Below, piece after piece: positions 25,140-38,215 of a DNA stretch of 64,000 nucleotides; position 1 is the first letter of the stretch, and every line of letters starts with the position of its first letter. The DNA lies in the NCBI GenBank assembly GCA_030141605.1, contig JAQGDQ010000451.1, positions 1 to 64,000 of the forward strand. Direction: 5' to 3'. The notes beneath the pieces were generated by a model that saw only the letters and a program-made list of their open reading frames with translations, was not told the DNA's origin and searched no databases. The position numbers and the translations under genes were made by a program. The DNA comes from Tubiluchus corallicola. Its lineage: Eukaryota; Priapulida; Priapulimorpha; Priapulimorphida; Tubiluchidae.

Positions 25140-25380
25140 CTGAAAAATAATGAAGATGATGATAATATTAGTATTTCTTTGCACAGCCTGGTGCTGAGTA
25201 ATCATCATTCAATCGGTTGAATAAACTCAACAACTTTTTCAATTCTGGACTATAGACAACATACTGACTAAACCTAGTATAATTTGAAATACAGACATTG
25301 AAAAGTCACACGAATGGACGTACAAACCCAGGTATTGACAGACTTAGACTGCTGACACCTATACATATGAGGTCACTCAC

Positions 25381-25425
25381 CAGATCACCGTAACTGTAGT
25401 ACTTTTTAGTAATTAATAATGCCTG
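25381..25425 (-). CDS. PRKDC: Possible short PRKDC exon (tentative boundaries)
   Basis: 45 bp with a good acceptor (gcttttgcag) and donor (gtgagt). It encodes QALLITKKYYSYGDL, which aligns loosely with human MKALKMSPYKDIL at the right place in order. With these ends, the join to the exon at 24979 is out of phase. It becomes in phase if donor gtgacc, 4 nt further on, is used together with an acceptor 2 nt further into the next exon. About 10-15 residues may be encoded elsewhere. Confidence 0.5.
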
Positions 25426-25485
25426 CTGCAAAAGCATAAATTTGAACTAAAGAAATGAATTTTTGAATTGAATTGAAAAGAAGTA

Positions 25486-26240
25486 CCGTATTTATTCGAG
25501 TATAACGCGCAAACTTTTCTACCTAAAAAAGAACTCAAAGTTTGGGTGCGCGTTATGAACGAGGGCTGGGGTGACACGCTTAGATGTATCAATATATTTT
25601 TTGTGCAATGACTCATTAGTCGAAGATATCGCTGACCACAATCGCAAAACATTGAATGCAGCCACATCTCTCGACCCACAAAATGCCTATGGTCTATTTT
25701 TAGTAACAGTATCCAAAGCACTTGCGTGGACAATCTAAAATAAATAATTCTCAATGGCTCGTGCGCAACACTCACTGCAGAGGCGAGGCGTAGCTAAGGA
25801 AATAATCAATAATATTTGCGTCATCAGCAGACTTTATCAGAAGGTGTCACTCCCAAGAATTCTTATTATCTGCTGTGATGTATGGTAGTTATTTCCTCGC
25901 CTCGCCCACACTGCAACATGAGTTAAGCATTGCATGTTTTGCACAATTACCAATATGATGACAATTACACTGATGATAAATTGACTCAAGAAGAATGGAA
26001 ACAACTCTTTGGTGTATCTGATGATGAATCGGACTTTGAAGGATTTTAAATAAATATTGTAAATTTTATTTCGGTATTGTGTTCATAGTTTACTTTACAT
26101 TGTCAATAAATGATTTTTATCATGGCCGCACGTGTTCAACAACGTTTGTCACTTTTACAATGCTTGGTCAGAGCCGAGAAAAAGTGAAACAAATTTTTAA
26201 TCGAAAATTAGGGGTGCGCGTTATACTCGAATAAATACGG
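25486..26240 (+). mobile_element. Deletion derivative of a pogo-like transposon
   Basis: 755 bp with inverted termini CCGTATTTATTCGAGTATAA / TTATACTCGAATAAATACGG and TA duplications. A plus-strand remnant at about 25947-26050 encodes a tail EEWKQLFGVSDDESDFEGF then TAA. This resembles the acidic C-terminus of pogo/jerky-type DDE transposases. The rest of the transposase is missing. Confidence 0.85.
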
Positions 26241-26743
26241 TAGTTAATATCCTGTTTTGATTATTACGCTTACCTGATTGAAAGCACCTTTTTATTTTTT
26301 ACCTACAGTTAAACACATTGCAAGCTGCAATACAGGACTCAGTGTCAAGGCTTGCTCAACATAGATGCTTATGGGATATAAAACAGAACATATTATGTTT
26401 TGGATAAGCAAGTGGTGCCTCCTTGCATTTGTTTTTTGCAAAATTAAGCTGTTGATAGACGGGTGAGCTAGGACAGGAAATAGTCCATTGGCCTCATTTT
26501 GGAGACAGGAAAGAAACAAAGTCATTCTCAATCAGTACGTTGTGTCGTTTAATAATAAAATTTTGTCAGTCGAGTTCTCTTTAGCAAAAATTAGTAAGAT
26601 GCGGCAAAGATGTAAGTTTAATTTCTTCATATTTCATAATATTATTATACATTTTCATTGTAGCAATTAATTATCTTTTTTTACATTGGATTTGCAGAAA
26701 CTGTTTTTGTTTGCTTCAGATAAAACGAAGTCGAGTCTCACAT

Positions 26744-26772
26744 AATACGTCAGTCAGTCAGTCAGTCAGTCA
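26744..26772. repeat. CAGT tetranucleotide run
   Basis: Seven tandem CAGT/GTCA units. Minor. Confidence 0.9.
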
Positions 26773-26994
26773 AGTATGTCATGATGTGATGTGATTTTGG
26801 AATGAGACGATGATTGTCCTTTTTGGACAATAAAAAATCATAAATTACATCTAAAAGACTGCTGAATTGTATTTAGCACATGTTTTATATCATCAGTCCG
26901 TGCACCTAGACGAGACGGCCATATTGCTTTCGAGAACAGAACACCTGGACAAGGCTAGTACAGCATAGCTTGCGGGCAAGGACAAGATTTGTTG

Positions 26995-27130
26995 AGACAA
27001 AATGAAGAACAGCTTCAGCAAAAACGGCAGAAGAGCTAAGAAAGTTGCTTACGGGATAAGGGATTACAAGTCGCTGGAAACAAAGCAGAATTAGTCCAAC
27101 GAGTACTGGACAGCGAAATTACAAGAGGTA
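26995..27130 (+). pseudogene. Degenerate SAP-domain coding fragment
   Basis: Two adjacent frames give TAEELRKLL and then RDKGLQVAGNKAELVQRVL, a SAP DNA-binding motif broken by a frameshift. An open frame at 27305-27556 (83 aa, ending VIYTQ) may belong to the same dead element. The family is not identified. Confidence 0.45.
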
Positions 27131-27980
27131 ACCACGCCTACTTCAAAGAGTGAGAGCGTTAAAACGGCTCGCGACCAATCAGGCGAGGGGGGAGTGACGC
27201 AAAAGGACCCACGTCCAGCAGTGTAAAAACTTGTGCAACAAATGTTAAGCAGGCTTGATTTGCATGCTTTAAAAATTAAAGAACAGAAATTAAGATTATA
27301 AGCCATGAAAATCAAAAATTTGCACATGCAAAAGGCTAGTCAGTGGTCTGCTAGTTCAGATGTGGTTTCGCCTGTAGCCAAAGAAATATCAAGTGCAGAA
27401 AAGGTAAATGAGTGGATTGAAAAGTCACACAAAGATGTCGCAGAAGACATTTTCCTGGGCATCTGCATCACTGAATATCATCATAAAATAATCCAAAGTG
27501 CCGCAAATGTACTTCACTTTAATAAGCAAAATTTATTTGTCATTTACACACAGTGAAGAACACTGTACCAGAATCTTACCGCACAATCGCAAAACTGCAC
27601 AAATGTAAAATTACTGTAGCAACAAGTCAATGCATACTCACTGGTGGCTTGTTAGGAAAATGGAAGCAGACTTGACAAAATCAGTTTTGAGCGGAGCAGA
27701 CAGTTTCCTTGAAAGGGCATTTATTACCTGTGCCGTCTGAAATGAAAATAAAATACAAAGTTTCGATCACGGCAGATCATTTTCTATTAACCAAAATCTT
27801 CAAAAATTCATGTGACATGTGCATTTCAGGCCCAGCGTATACATGTCAACAAAGTAGTGAAGTTTTTTTCACTTTATTTAATGGCGCAAATCATATATTA
27901 TAAGCAAATAATCTTCAAATTATTAAAGTACATTCCACGTAACAAGATAATGATATCTCACAAAGCATGGGGCACTTGAA

Positions 27981-28746
<766 letters not shown>

Positions 28747-29028
28747 TTAACACATAAATAAATGAGTTTATTTATCACCTTTTTATAAAAAGAACAACAC
28801 ACAAAACAATTATATAGTAAACGTACTAAACAATAACAAACTCATGTGGATTGTTAGTTAATGTTTCCTAATGGAATGGCAAGAATGATATTATAGTTTT
28901 TGGCAAAAGGGTGACAAAGAACTAAAAGTTATCAAAGTCAATCACATCATCATGTAACAAAACATGAGATCTGCACAGCAAACAGCCAACAAAGCTTCTT
29001 AAAACCTCCGTATCTTTAAACTACACAC

Positions 29029-29151
29029 CTGTTCTGGAAGCTTCGTCATCACCTCCACATCTGCCATGTTAAATCCAAGAGCTAGCGGCTGCAGTGTCGC
29101 ATTTAAAAACATGTTCCACAGGTCCTTACTCCAGAAACTTGTGGGTATCAC
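29029..29151 (-). CDS. PRKDC: PRKDC exon
   Basis: 123 bp, phase 0 to 0. It encodes LGFNMADVEVMTKLPE, matching human IGFNIGDVQVMAHLPD. The acceptor is tctttag and the donor gtgtgt. Confidence 0.95.
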
Positions 29152-29691
29152 CTAAAGAAGTTTAAAAACGCAGAAGCATCTTTACTTAAACGTAGACAAC
29201 ATTATATCTATGAGTAACAATAAACATGAAAGTTTTGGTTGTCCCAAGACACAGACAACCAACAGTTAAGCAAAATGGAAACAAAATTATAAAAATATTC
29301 TTAAACTTTGATAATTCTTTACAAAATTCAGCACGCTGTAAACCAGGATATAATACTCTGTGGTGAAGCCTATTTAACGTGGATGCTTGTGGCAAGACCA
29401 GAATATAGCTCATATCAAGGATGATCTTCGAAAATTACGTGACGAATAACCCTCTGACAGTGGTGTCATAACCAAATTTGATGCATATGAATGGCCTCTT
29501 TCTCTTTGGTGATAAACTTTAATGATAGGCATTGCAAATGTACTAAGTTATGCAAAAATTCTCTGTAAGACAGGAAGGTTTGTACAGGACTGGCTATATA
29601 TAAGTAAGTGAAAAAACTCAACACAATTTAAATCATTTAGATTATAACAATGCTAGTAATTAACGTTATGAATTCAAGAAGAAATTCTTAC

Positions 29692-29770
29692 AGTTAGAAC
29701 ATCTTTGGTATAGGCAGTAAAAAGAATTTCTGTCAAATTCATAATTCGAACGACCACAGTGCACTTCGTT
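29692..29770 (-). CDS. PRKDC: PRKDC exon
   Basis: 79 bp, phase 2 to 0. It encodes KCTVVVRIMNLTEILF, matching human KCTVVVRIMEFTTTLL. The acceptor is ttttcag and the donor gtaaga. Confidence 0.96.
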
Positions 29771-30074
29771 CTGAAAATATCAATAAATAATCATCATCAA
29801 TTGAAACAGATGCTAGATAAATCGATGGATATAAATAATTAAAAAATTAACTTGTTAACATTATTAGTTGTCAAAACGCTCCAGAGACGCAGTTTTGAAG
29901 TTCATTTCAGGAACACTTCTACCATATTAGCTCAATAACTTGTTTTAGGACAATGGCTCCCCCTAAAGCGAAGTTCAATTGAATTAATTTGCTCAAAAGG
30001 TAGAAGACTCTTCTCTAAGTGCCAGATGGCTAGTATGAACCTAGCTACAGTAAAAACTCTACAAAAATACATAC

Positions 30075-30225
30075 CTATCATACTGTTCGAGTTCGCGGGG
30101 TGTAAATACTAGGGATTCATTATTACTGGCCCGACCAGTGCAATCCTGCACCAATGCATTCAAATCCTTTGCTGCTACGTTACGCACAAAATATTGCAAT
30201 GCTTCAAATAGTTTCGTCTTCTGCG
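30075..30225 (-). CDS. PRKDC: PRKDC exon
   Basis: 151 bp, phase 1 to 2. It encodes LFEALQYFVRNVAAKDLNAL, matching human [20 protein letters not shown]. It ends in a segment ELEQYDR that precedes KCTVVVRIM in the next exon. Confidence 0.92.
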
Positions 30226-31139
30226 CTGTAAAATAAAACAAAGAACATTTTACAAAAGAGGAACCTCTGGAATGCTAAAAATTACAGTAATTAATGAAAA
30301 TGACGCACAGGGTTTCCACCATGTTGTTTAAAAAGCTGAACTCAACTCAATGAGATTTTCACATGCTTTACGAAGTTTTACAAGGTTCCAGTTGAAGATG
30401 TCCACAGAAAACCGTTTGTTCTAGGACTCTATAAAAATTATATTTAAAGTGTTCTTTATGGACTTCCCAAAAGAAAAACTTTTACAATAGAATTACAATA
30501 AAATTGATCCCATCATTTCAAAAGTAACTGGTGAAGATGTATTCCTTGTTGTTACTCTTGATAATTTGATTGCTTTTGGAGCAAGTGAAAATGATGTTAA
30601 AATTATGAGAATGCTAACAGATAAATCATTGAATTAAGCAGGCTCTTGAGCTAATTGTAGCACATGTGAGTAATAGTGATTGTAAGTTGAAATATGATTA
30701 CTATTACATAATGTAGATAGCACAAGAGTAGCTACACAGGTCCAGCTGTGTATATCTACATTGTTTACTGTGATAGTGAATGTTGTTTTTTTATGATCAA
30801 GTGTTATATTTTTATTAAATTCGTGGACAAACTGCTTCTTTTGGCAAGCTTTGGAAATGATTAAACACAAAATGGTTTAAAATTAAAAAAGCTTTGATAT
30901 ATGAAATGTTAATTATACGGGGCTAATTACTATTGTTGAACATAAACCATCGTTGTTTGTTAATTCTGGCTTATCACATTCAAAATCTACTGCTCTGCAA
31001 GCAAACATTTTTAATATTTATTAAAATTTCTCCTCAAATTAACGTATTTAATTTGCATAAAACAAGAAATTCATTTTTAGTTGTTATTGTCAAATGAATC
31101 TATAGAAGATGAACAGAAACACGAAGGGAAGCCATTTAC

Positions 31140-31327
31140 AGCTAAACATTTCGTGCGGCGTCAGCAGGTTTTCACCAAACAGCCACGTGTAGCAATCGAG
31201 CGCGGCAAGCACAAGTTCAAACCAACAAAGAATGTCGTGCAGCGAATACGTTTGTGTGAATGCTGGGAGCGTCGATGCTTGACTCAGTCCAATAGATCCC
31301 ATGCCAATAGAAACATCGCCCTCAAAC
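31140..31327 (-). CDS. PRKDC: PRKDC exon
   Basis: 188 bp, phase 2 to 1. It encodes ILCWFELVLAALDCYTWLFG, matching human [20 protein letters not shown]. The donor is gtaaat. Confidence 0.96.
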
Positions 31328-32084
31328 CTATGAGAAATATACATAAAAGACTAAGTGCATCTTATTAATACGACTATGCTGAAGGAAACGGTTAAGTGAT
31401 CACAGGTGTGCGTTTAATGCTAAGTTACGCAATGCCAAGCCGGTTTAACAAATGAATGGGTGGCTGCCTAGAAAACTAATACTGGATGTTTTATCAGCCA
31501 TACTGTACCCGGCTATTGACATTTGATGCATTCAATGGTGATCTTCTGTCAGTTCTTTTAAGTCATTCAACAGTTTTTCTGCAATAGTGCTCCATTGTGA
31601 TATCACAATATTAGAAAAACCACCCGCACCACGCACACCACCCACACAATGCCATAAAACAACAGCAACAACAAAAATATTTCGCACAACGTTGAAAGTG
31701 AGTGAAATGACAAGTGCTAAAAAATCTATTTACTGATGATCAATAATGCAGGAACATTCTACATAGTTTTTGCTTACTGTTCCCGAACTGATGGTAATAA
31801 GCTAACTGTTAACAGGTTATAAATGCACAATTGCGGTTGTCGTAGAATTCAAATGTTCGTGAAAATTTAGAATGCGCTTTGTTTGCCTCACACCGAGTAA
31901 ATCGCAGAGATTTTTTCATTACATGAACAAAAGCAAGAAGAAGAAAGAAAGAAAGACCAGCATTACAACGAAAGAAATCTGTTTATAAGTTACACCATAA
32001 GAGAGTAACCCAAAAAATCTACAGTTACATCAGAACCCTAAGCAAATCAATAAACCATCTCAATCAAGGAAAAACACTGAATCA

Positions 32085-32165
32085 AAAGAGCCGACGTTAG
32101 ACTCGAACTCACTATCCCTGGACAACAAGTCACAAATTACACCACATTTAGCTCTAAATACCAGG
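32085..32165 (-). mobile_element. tRNA-like SINE head (weak)
   Basis: The minus strand carries a B-box-like GAGTTCGAGTCTAAC downstream of an A-box-like GTGGTGTAATTTGTGAC. Short and degraded. Confidence 0.4.
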
Positions 32166-33706
32166 GTCATAAATAATAACCTACATATAAATATTAGACA
32201 GTTTCTACCATATTAACCGGACATACATTAGTAACTATCAGCAACGTGTGCTAATTAAAAAATATCTCACTATATCTGTTCTCCAACGTTCTTGACCTAC
32301 ACTCCATTGATCCTAAACTGACCAGTAGGTACAATGCCTGTAAATAAAGCTAAGGAATCTCTTTTAACTGTCTCTCTCCTCCTTAAAGTATGTCACCTCT
32401 ACAAATGACAGATCAGAAAACAGCGCTAGAAAAACTACAATGTAATTCCGTCATCAAGTAGAAAATGGAAATTTCTTCTATATACGGAATATGGGATGTG
32501 GAAATTTTAATCTTAAAGGAAAAAACAAGTGGCTAGAATGTGAGGCGTTTTTTAGCATGAACTTATGCTTATGTGTAAACCTATGCATATTACACCCTTG
32601 AATGTAAGTACTAAAAACTGTAAATGTACCCGTTGTTTTTACTGTTCTTTGTGTATTTGATAATTGTGTGCTTACATAGCAAAATCGTCCATAAGTCGGC
32701 AAGTTGAAGTTGAGGTGCAGGCTACACACTGAAAAATATAACCTTGACAAAAACGCTATTAAAATTGGACATTGTTTTTTGTCTTGTTTCTACAAAACCC
32801 ACGCAACCGTACGAAAGTCTGGTTGCTATGAATTTTACAAGAGCAAATTGAAGTTATGTTTAAATCCAGTAGACGACTCTTCCAGGCGAAGATCTGGTCT
32901 TGTGAAGAGAAAAAACCCGAAGCAAAATGGCCGCTTCCTTGAGCTACAATCGGACTTTGAATGTACAAGTTTTTTTACAATTGTAGTACTAGTTTCTAGA
33001 CAGAAAAGTCGGTAAGGAGTTATAAAATTAGATCTTTAGTGTTTTTTGGACATTTTCCTGATAATTTGATGCTAGAATATTAAAGTCCAATATATTTAGC
33101 ATTTGCTTTCATAAAAAATAAGAAATCGACTTTTGACCAAATTTTCGATGCTGTCTACTTTGAAGCATCATAACGTAGTTTTAACTATGCCGACTTATAG
33201 ATGGTTTTGGTTTGCAAGCACATATTTATCATAATTTGTTGATGTTAATTTTTTTTTTAACTTTTAGCTAATCCGCCTACACGAGTGATCATAACAAATC
33301 ATATTATGAGAATCTTAGCAATCAGTCAAACCACATTACACAAAAGTAGACATTAATCAAACTTAATATCATTAAATCAAATTATTAGTTATAATTATTA
33401 ATCAAACTATCTCACAAAAGGGAGACTAAACAGCTCACTACGACGAATAATATCGAAAAAAGCAAGTTCTCATAAGTGCTCATACCTCATCATAATTTCT
33501 TAAATAATGAACCCTTTTTTTCGTTCACAGCTACCTCTTTCGATGAACAATCTAAATGTATAAGCTGTTGGTATAAGAAAAGTCTACGCATCACATTCTC
33601 AAATGAAAACCAAAACATTCAGTCCACATTGTGGCAATGATCTCAAACACCTGTGCAATTTTAATGCTAATTACCGATCTAGATACATAATCACAAATCT
33701 TCTTAC

Positions 33707-33785
33707 CTGTTTATGAAATACTGAGCTCCATTGTTTAATTCATAGATAGCTTTAAAGAAGTCAGCCGGTTGCTTGCACTTCAATT
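33707..33785 (-). CDS. PRKDC: PRKDC exon
   Basis: 79 bp, phase 1 to 2. It encodes NNGAQYFIN followed by RFEG across the junction, matching human EGVSFLINTFEGG. A tRNA-derived SINE starts about 40 bp upstream of the acceptor. Confidence 0.88.
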
Positions 33786-33825
33786 CTAAAATAATAAAAC
33801 TTGAATCACTGTTCTGCAATAACTA

Positions 33826-34072
33826 GAGGCAAGCGAGACAGTCGAGTGGTTACAACACCTGGCTACCGACGCAGAGGTTCTGGGTTCGAATCCCACTAAT
33901 GTAGAGGTTTTCAACGATCGTTTACCACTGGAGCAGGGCTTTATAACCACATTCCTAGGCCTACTTAGTCTTAATTGAGTACTTGGCGGGGTAGTGGGAG
34001 AAGGAAGGTGTTGAAAGGTAGTTAATTACTTGTCCTTTCTGCGTTCATAAACAAATACCGTAACCAGCTGGC
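33826..34072 (+). mobile_element. tRNA-derived SINE
   Basis: The A-box-like TCGAGTGGTTACAACACC and B box GGTTCGAATCCC lie about 35 bp apart. An unrelated body with a GGTAGTGGGAGAAGGAAGG-type segment follows. A related copy is at 61549. It starts about 40 bp upstream of the acceptor of the PRKDC exon at 33707. Confidence 0.75.
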
Positions 34073-34365
34073 ACTACATCAGGGTTATGTCATCATTCTT
34101 CTTCTTCATCTTCATCTTCCTCTTCTGACAACTTTTCATTAAATTTTGGTTGTCCAACTTCAAGTTTTTAATGGTTGGTTTCCTTAACAATCGATTATGA
34201 AGTATTACACTAGTTAATATCAGTAAATTAAAAATTTGATTGCTGATAATTCCTCTACGGTTTGAAAATGGTTTGACGAAATTCACAATCAGTCTATCTA
34301 ATAATAACATGTATACTTATTTTTCAGTTTCTGTATGCATTATATATACAGACTCTGAAAGGTGG

Positions 34366-34952
34366 CACAATTATTATAATTATTAAAAATCTTTATTGAA
34401 AATTATACAAGAAGCCCTCTATTTGCAGGGTACAAAAGTACAAAAATTTTAAATAAGTCTTTACACTACGTACATTAAATGAATTACTTACTAAACAAGC
34501 TGACAATTTTGCATTACGATTTACTTGCTCTAAATATATATCCAATATTTATAATCAATGTATAATCAATTTACTATAAGATCATTTTGGGTTAGTTCTT
34601 TCACAATATCTATATACATTTTAATTACATTAGTGTCTCTCTTTCTGTAAATGTTTCGAATGTCATTATTTTCTAAGCCGCGCTCGATATTCACTCTTAT
34701 ATCTTGTCTAACAAATGGTAACGGACAATGAAAAATTAAATGTTCTGGGGTTTGACTGCCCAAACCGCAAACACACAGATCTGAATCAGTTATACCTATC
34801 CTGTATTTAAATGATTTGCAACCTCTTCCAAGTAGAAGAGCTAACGCACTTCTTTCTATAAATCTGTCACATTTACTGACTGGTATATCTAATGGTGTTG
34901 TAAATATAGGAATTAACTCTATAATATTGGTGGCACAATATTTAAAATGCAC
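34366..34952 (-). mobile_element. LINE 3' fragment: ORF2 C-terminus plus 3' tail
   Basis: A minus-strand open frame of about 128 residues ends at 34566. It carries DLCVCGLGSQTPEHLIFHCP, the Cys/His motif (CxC..H...C) found after the reverse transcriptase in jockey/CR1-type non-LTR elements. A 3' tail containing CAAATAGAGGGC and AATAAAG then ends in ATT-rich repeats. It is truncated at its 5' end. Confidence 0.8.
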
Positions 34953-35783
34953 TGAAAAAAAAACTTCTCATACTGAAAATTGGGAGTAAAATTCTAACCG
35001 ACGAGCTAAAAAACTTAAGCTTAGATATATACTTAAACAATGCACTCCGTAAGAAATTCTATCACGCAAAAACTACTAAAAGAATCACGTAATTAAAAAA
35101 ATGAAAGGCACCTTTTTTTCTTTTTAATAAAAATTTTATTAAATCTGCTCCCCTAGTCTGTAATAATCTGTCAAGAATAGCAGAAAGTAATGTTGTTATA
35201 AACTGTGCCTGATCTTGCATATTAGATTTATATACATGTTAATTAAAGCATTAATAATAATATATTTTTTTTAGTTTTGGGATTATCAGTGTTTGGTTAT
35301 TATTAATAACAATGAAGTAAACCTTCAATTATTAATTTGGAAATGTTTAATTTAAAAAATAGACAATTATGAGTTATTGCACTGTATCAATGTGTTATTC
35401 TTCATATTACAACTGATTAAAAACTATGGTAATTATTATAAATGGCTTGTGTTTGTTTTATTGTGCAGTATTTTTATATTCATTTTTCAAATTTTAACAA
35501 AATTTTAGGACAGTTATATGAAAGAACAGTTCATCTGCTTATAACTTTCTAGTTAGCTATTTCATTAACAACATAAAAGTTTTATCCTAATACTTTTTAC
35601 CGTTGAAAAAATGGGATTATAAAGAGAAACATTTTGTCATCTCACTAACTGATTATTAAAAACAATAATATTATTGATTATTATTACAATAATACTGATA
35701 TTCTGATATTCAAGGCTCTTTTCTACACTGAATAGATTTGCTTTGGTCGATCATAAGTGAAATCAATTAAATTTTGCACTTAC

Positions 35784-35911
35784 TATCTTGATGCAAGGCC
35801 AACTTGGTCAGCAACTCCATGCACTTGTGTCTGCACTCCGTCTGCGGTCGTCCACATTGCCGTAGCAACCATCGGCACACCAAGAAAAGAGTCGGTTTCT
35901 CCTGCCAGTCT
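35784..35911 (-). CDS. PRKDC: PRKDC exon
   Basis: 128 bp, phase 2 to 1. It encodes [20 protein letters not shown], almost identical to human [20 protein letters not shown]. The acceptor is atttag and the donor gtaagt. Confidence 0.98.
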
Positions 35912-36466
35912 CTAAATCAAGGGATAGACATTAAAGTACAAGAAAACATTCTTCATAAATAAAGCTTAAAAATTTGTCTTGAAATTTTATATCACTTACA
36001 GGCTGTCAGCTTGTGTTAGTAGTAACGCTGTACAGAATTTGTAAATTCAAACTCCTGCTGTGACTGTTAGGTGCAGCCATTTTAAGGGTAAGTCACTTGA
36101 AATAAGTTTAGATAACATTGCGTAAAGTTTGAAAAAATAATTAGCGCTTTGGCAGTGCACTGTTCGCTGACTAAGCAAAAGTCTTAATTGCTTTATATTG
36201 CCAATTCGTCCTCAGCAGGCATTAAAGTATGTTTTTAAATGTCTTCTTTGACAGCTGACCTGCTTTTCTACCAGAATTAAAGACCAAATTTCCGATATTG
36301 AACAGTGATTAATTAGTAATCAATTAACGGATAAAGTAATCGATAATCGATACTTGAGGCATTTGTATACCCCACTACCAGGCAAGAGAGAAACGAGCAA
36401 AGTAATTTATATATTGAAGAAAAAACATAAATTTTGTATGTAAGGTGAATAAGTCCAACAAGCCAC

Positions 36467-36569
36467 CTTGGATGCTTTCGATGTTTGTTTGGTTTGTTCA
36501 TCAAAGTAGCTTTAGTACACAAAATTCGTTCTATATGATCCAACGCCGTCTTGCTCTGTGACACAGTTC
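36467..36569 (-). CDS. PRKDC: PRKDC exon
   Basis: 103 bp, phase 1 to 2. It encodes TVSQSKTALDHIERIL, matching human TIQQCCDAIDHLCRII. The acceptor aaacag was chosen over a nearer cacag because only it keeps frame with the previous exon. Confidence 0.92.
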
Positions 36570-37006
36570 CTGTTTAAAACATGAGAAATTTCATGAGTTT
36601 AGTAGAATATGTTCAGTCATAATAGCAAAAATACGTTATCGCAAATCCGACCGAAACATTTCCCATGTTAAAAATGTACTGACAATTTCCAATGTAAAAA
36701 AATTACAGGAAATCAACAAGATGACAACAAAATGGACTCCCACAGAAACTTTTGAACTCGTGTGAAATGAGGTAACGCAATTTAAAACGACTTTTGAAAA
36801 TGTCATTTCACAGCAATAAAAATTTAAATGTTGGGACTTGTTTCTTGGAAAACTGTAAAGAAAGTTAAAGGAGTACAAAAGCTTCAGTTAGTTTACTAAT
36901 AAATTTACTAGACAGCTCTATAAATAGTGCTGCTAACAATATGCCATGTATACCATAGTGACATCTATTAACTAGTAGCGGTAACTAGTGCCCTTGCATT
37001 ATAAAC

Positions 37007-37527
37007 CAGGGATGAGAATGACAAATTGCAAAACACTCTGAAACAGGTCGAGGGGTTGGGGGCAACGTAGGCCCACATGGGGGTTCAAGGGGGCGAAGCC
37101 CCTTGGAGCCAGCAACAAGTTGCAATTTTGTGACCATAGAGAGCCCCTAAGTGGACTTAAAATATCAATTACCTTGTTTCATGCATAATTTAAAATACCC
37201 AACTCAAGGGCACATGATACCTAATTGTCTCAAAAATGCCTAAGTACTGGCCGCTCCTATGCAAAAGTATATAAAAACTGTCTGCAATTGACTCAAACAA
37301 CTCCACACAATTGATTCTATATTTTTATACATAGAGATATACACGTGGTTACACTGATGTACCTGATGTAAGCAAAGAGACGGTCTGCCAACTAGCGGTC
37401 AGCTTGTGAAATGATGTACTGGGTCCGTAAAAATTTTCTCAACAAATTTATGCGATTTACAAAAATGGCACTACTGGTCTTCCAAAAACTCGGAATTACG
37501 CGTATCCGCGGAAAATTCTCATCCCTG
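37007..37527 (+). mobile_element. hAT-type MITE with perfect 8-bp target duplication
   Basis: 521 bp with terminal inverted repeats CAGGGATGAGAAT / ATTCTCATCCCTG, flanked on both sides by TTATAAAC (36999-37006 and 37528-37535). The 8-bp duplication and CAGGG start are typical of hAT. It contains no transposase frame. It sits directly downstream of a PRKDC splice donor. Confidence 0.92.
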
Positions 37528-37552
37528 TTATAAACAATCTGCAGGCACTTAC

Positions 37553-37647
37553 CCAAAGACTTGTCGTCACCGTGAGCCAAAGCAAGACTTTGAACAAACG
37601 TTGCCAAGATTTCCACCATGAAAATATCGACTAAAGATTCCTCCTCT
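37553..37647 (-). CDS. PRKDC: PRKDC exon
   Basis: 95 bp, phase 2 to 1. It encodes REEESLVDIFM and QSLALAHGDDKSL, matching human EEESLVEQF / ESLALAHADEKSL. The donor is gtaagt. An hAT element ends 25 bp past the exon, with its target duplication ending 17 bp past it. Confidence 0.96.
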
Positions 37648-37904
37648 CTGCATAAAGTAAATAATCAGCTGTTTCTAGCATGTAGAACAGAAAGAGAAAA
37701 TCTGTTGAAATAAGTTCAAAATGAGCAATAAATATGCAACAGAAACAATCTGATAATGGCAAATTCAATAAGGTTGTACACAATCAACACCACTGAAAAT
37801 ATTGAGAACCACTGATTTAAACGCAAACACTACAGGTCAAGTACGGCCTAAGTTAAACGCTAAAACATGCCATGCCAAGACTAAACAACAAACAGGAAAC
37901 TAAA

Positions 37905-38215
37905 CGGACTTGCAAATGTATAGAGGCATTAAACGAATACGGCCAAAGTTCTCAAAATTTAAGCTTTGCAGTATACACACATCTCGGTTTGCCGGACGTC
38001 ACATTTACGGATATCGCAAGAATCAGACAAAATCTGGGCCGTTAAAAAGTCCCGCAAACTACGGACACAGTTTTGAGCTGGCCACTAGTTGGCAGGCCGT
38101 CACTTTGTTTACATCATTACATTAGTGTAACCAAGCAGCATGTAAACTGCCGATAGTTTTTATACACTTTTGCATAGGAGCGGCCCGCACTAGACGTTTT
38201 TGAGACAATTAGATG
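37905..38215 (-). mobile_element. Diverged, inverted partial copy of the 37.0-kb hAT MITE
   Basis: In reverse complement it shares blocks such as GGCCGCTCCTATGCAAAAG and AAAGTGACGGCCTGCCAACT with the copies at 1-424 and 37007. The left half is highly diverged and the ends are unclear. Confidence 0.6.

Noticed and set aside
30512-30640. Short plus-strand frame (GEDVFLVVTLDNLIAF...) ending in TAA
   Set aside because: About 43 codons after a stop; looks protein-like but I recognise no family and it has no partners.
33840-33900. Candidate tRNA gene
   Set aside because: A and B boxes are present, but no complete cloverleaf was seen and the sequence continues into a body shared with a second dispersed copy; it is a SINE.
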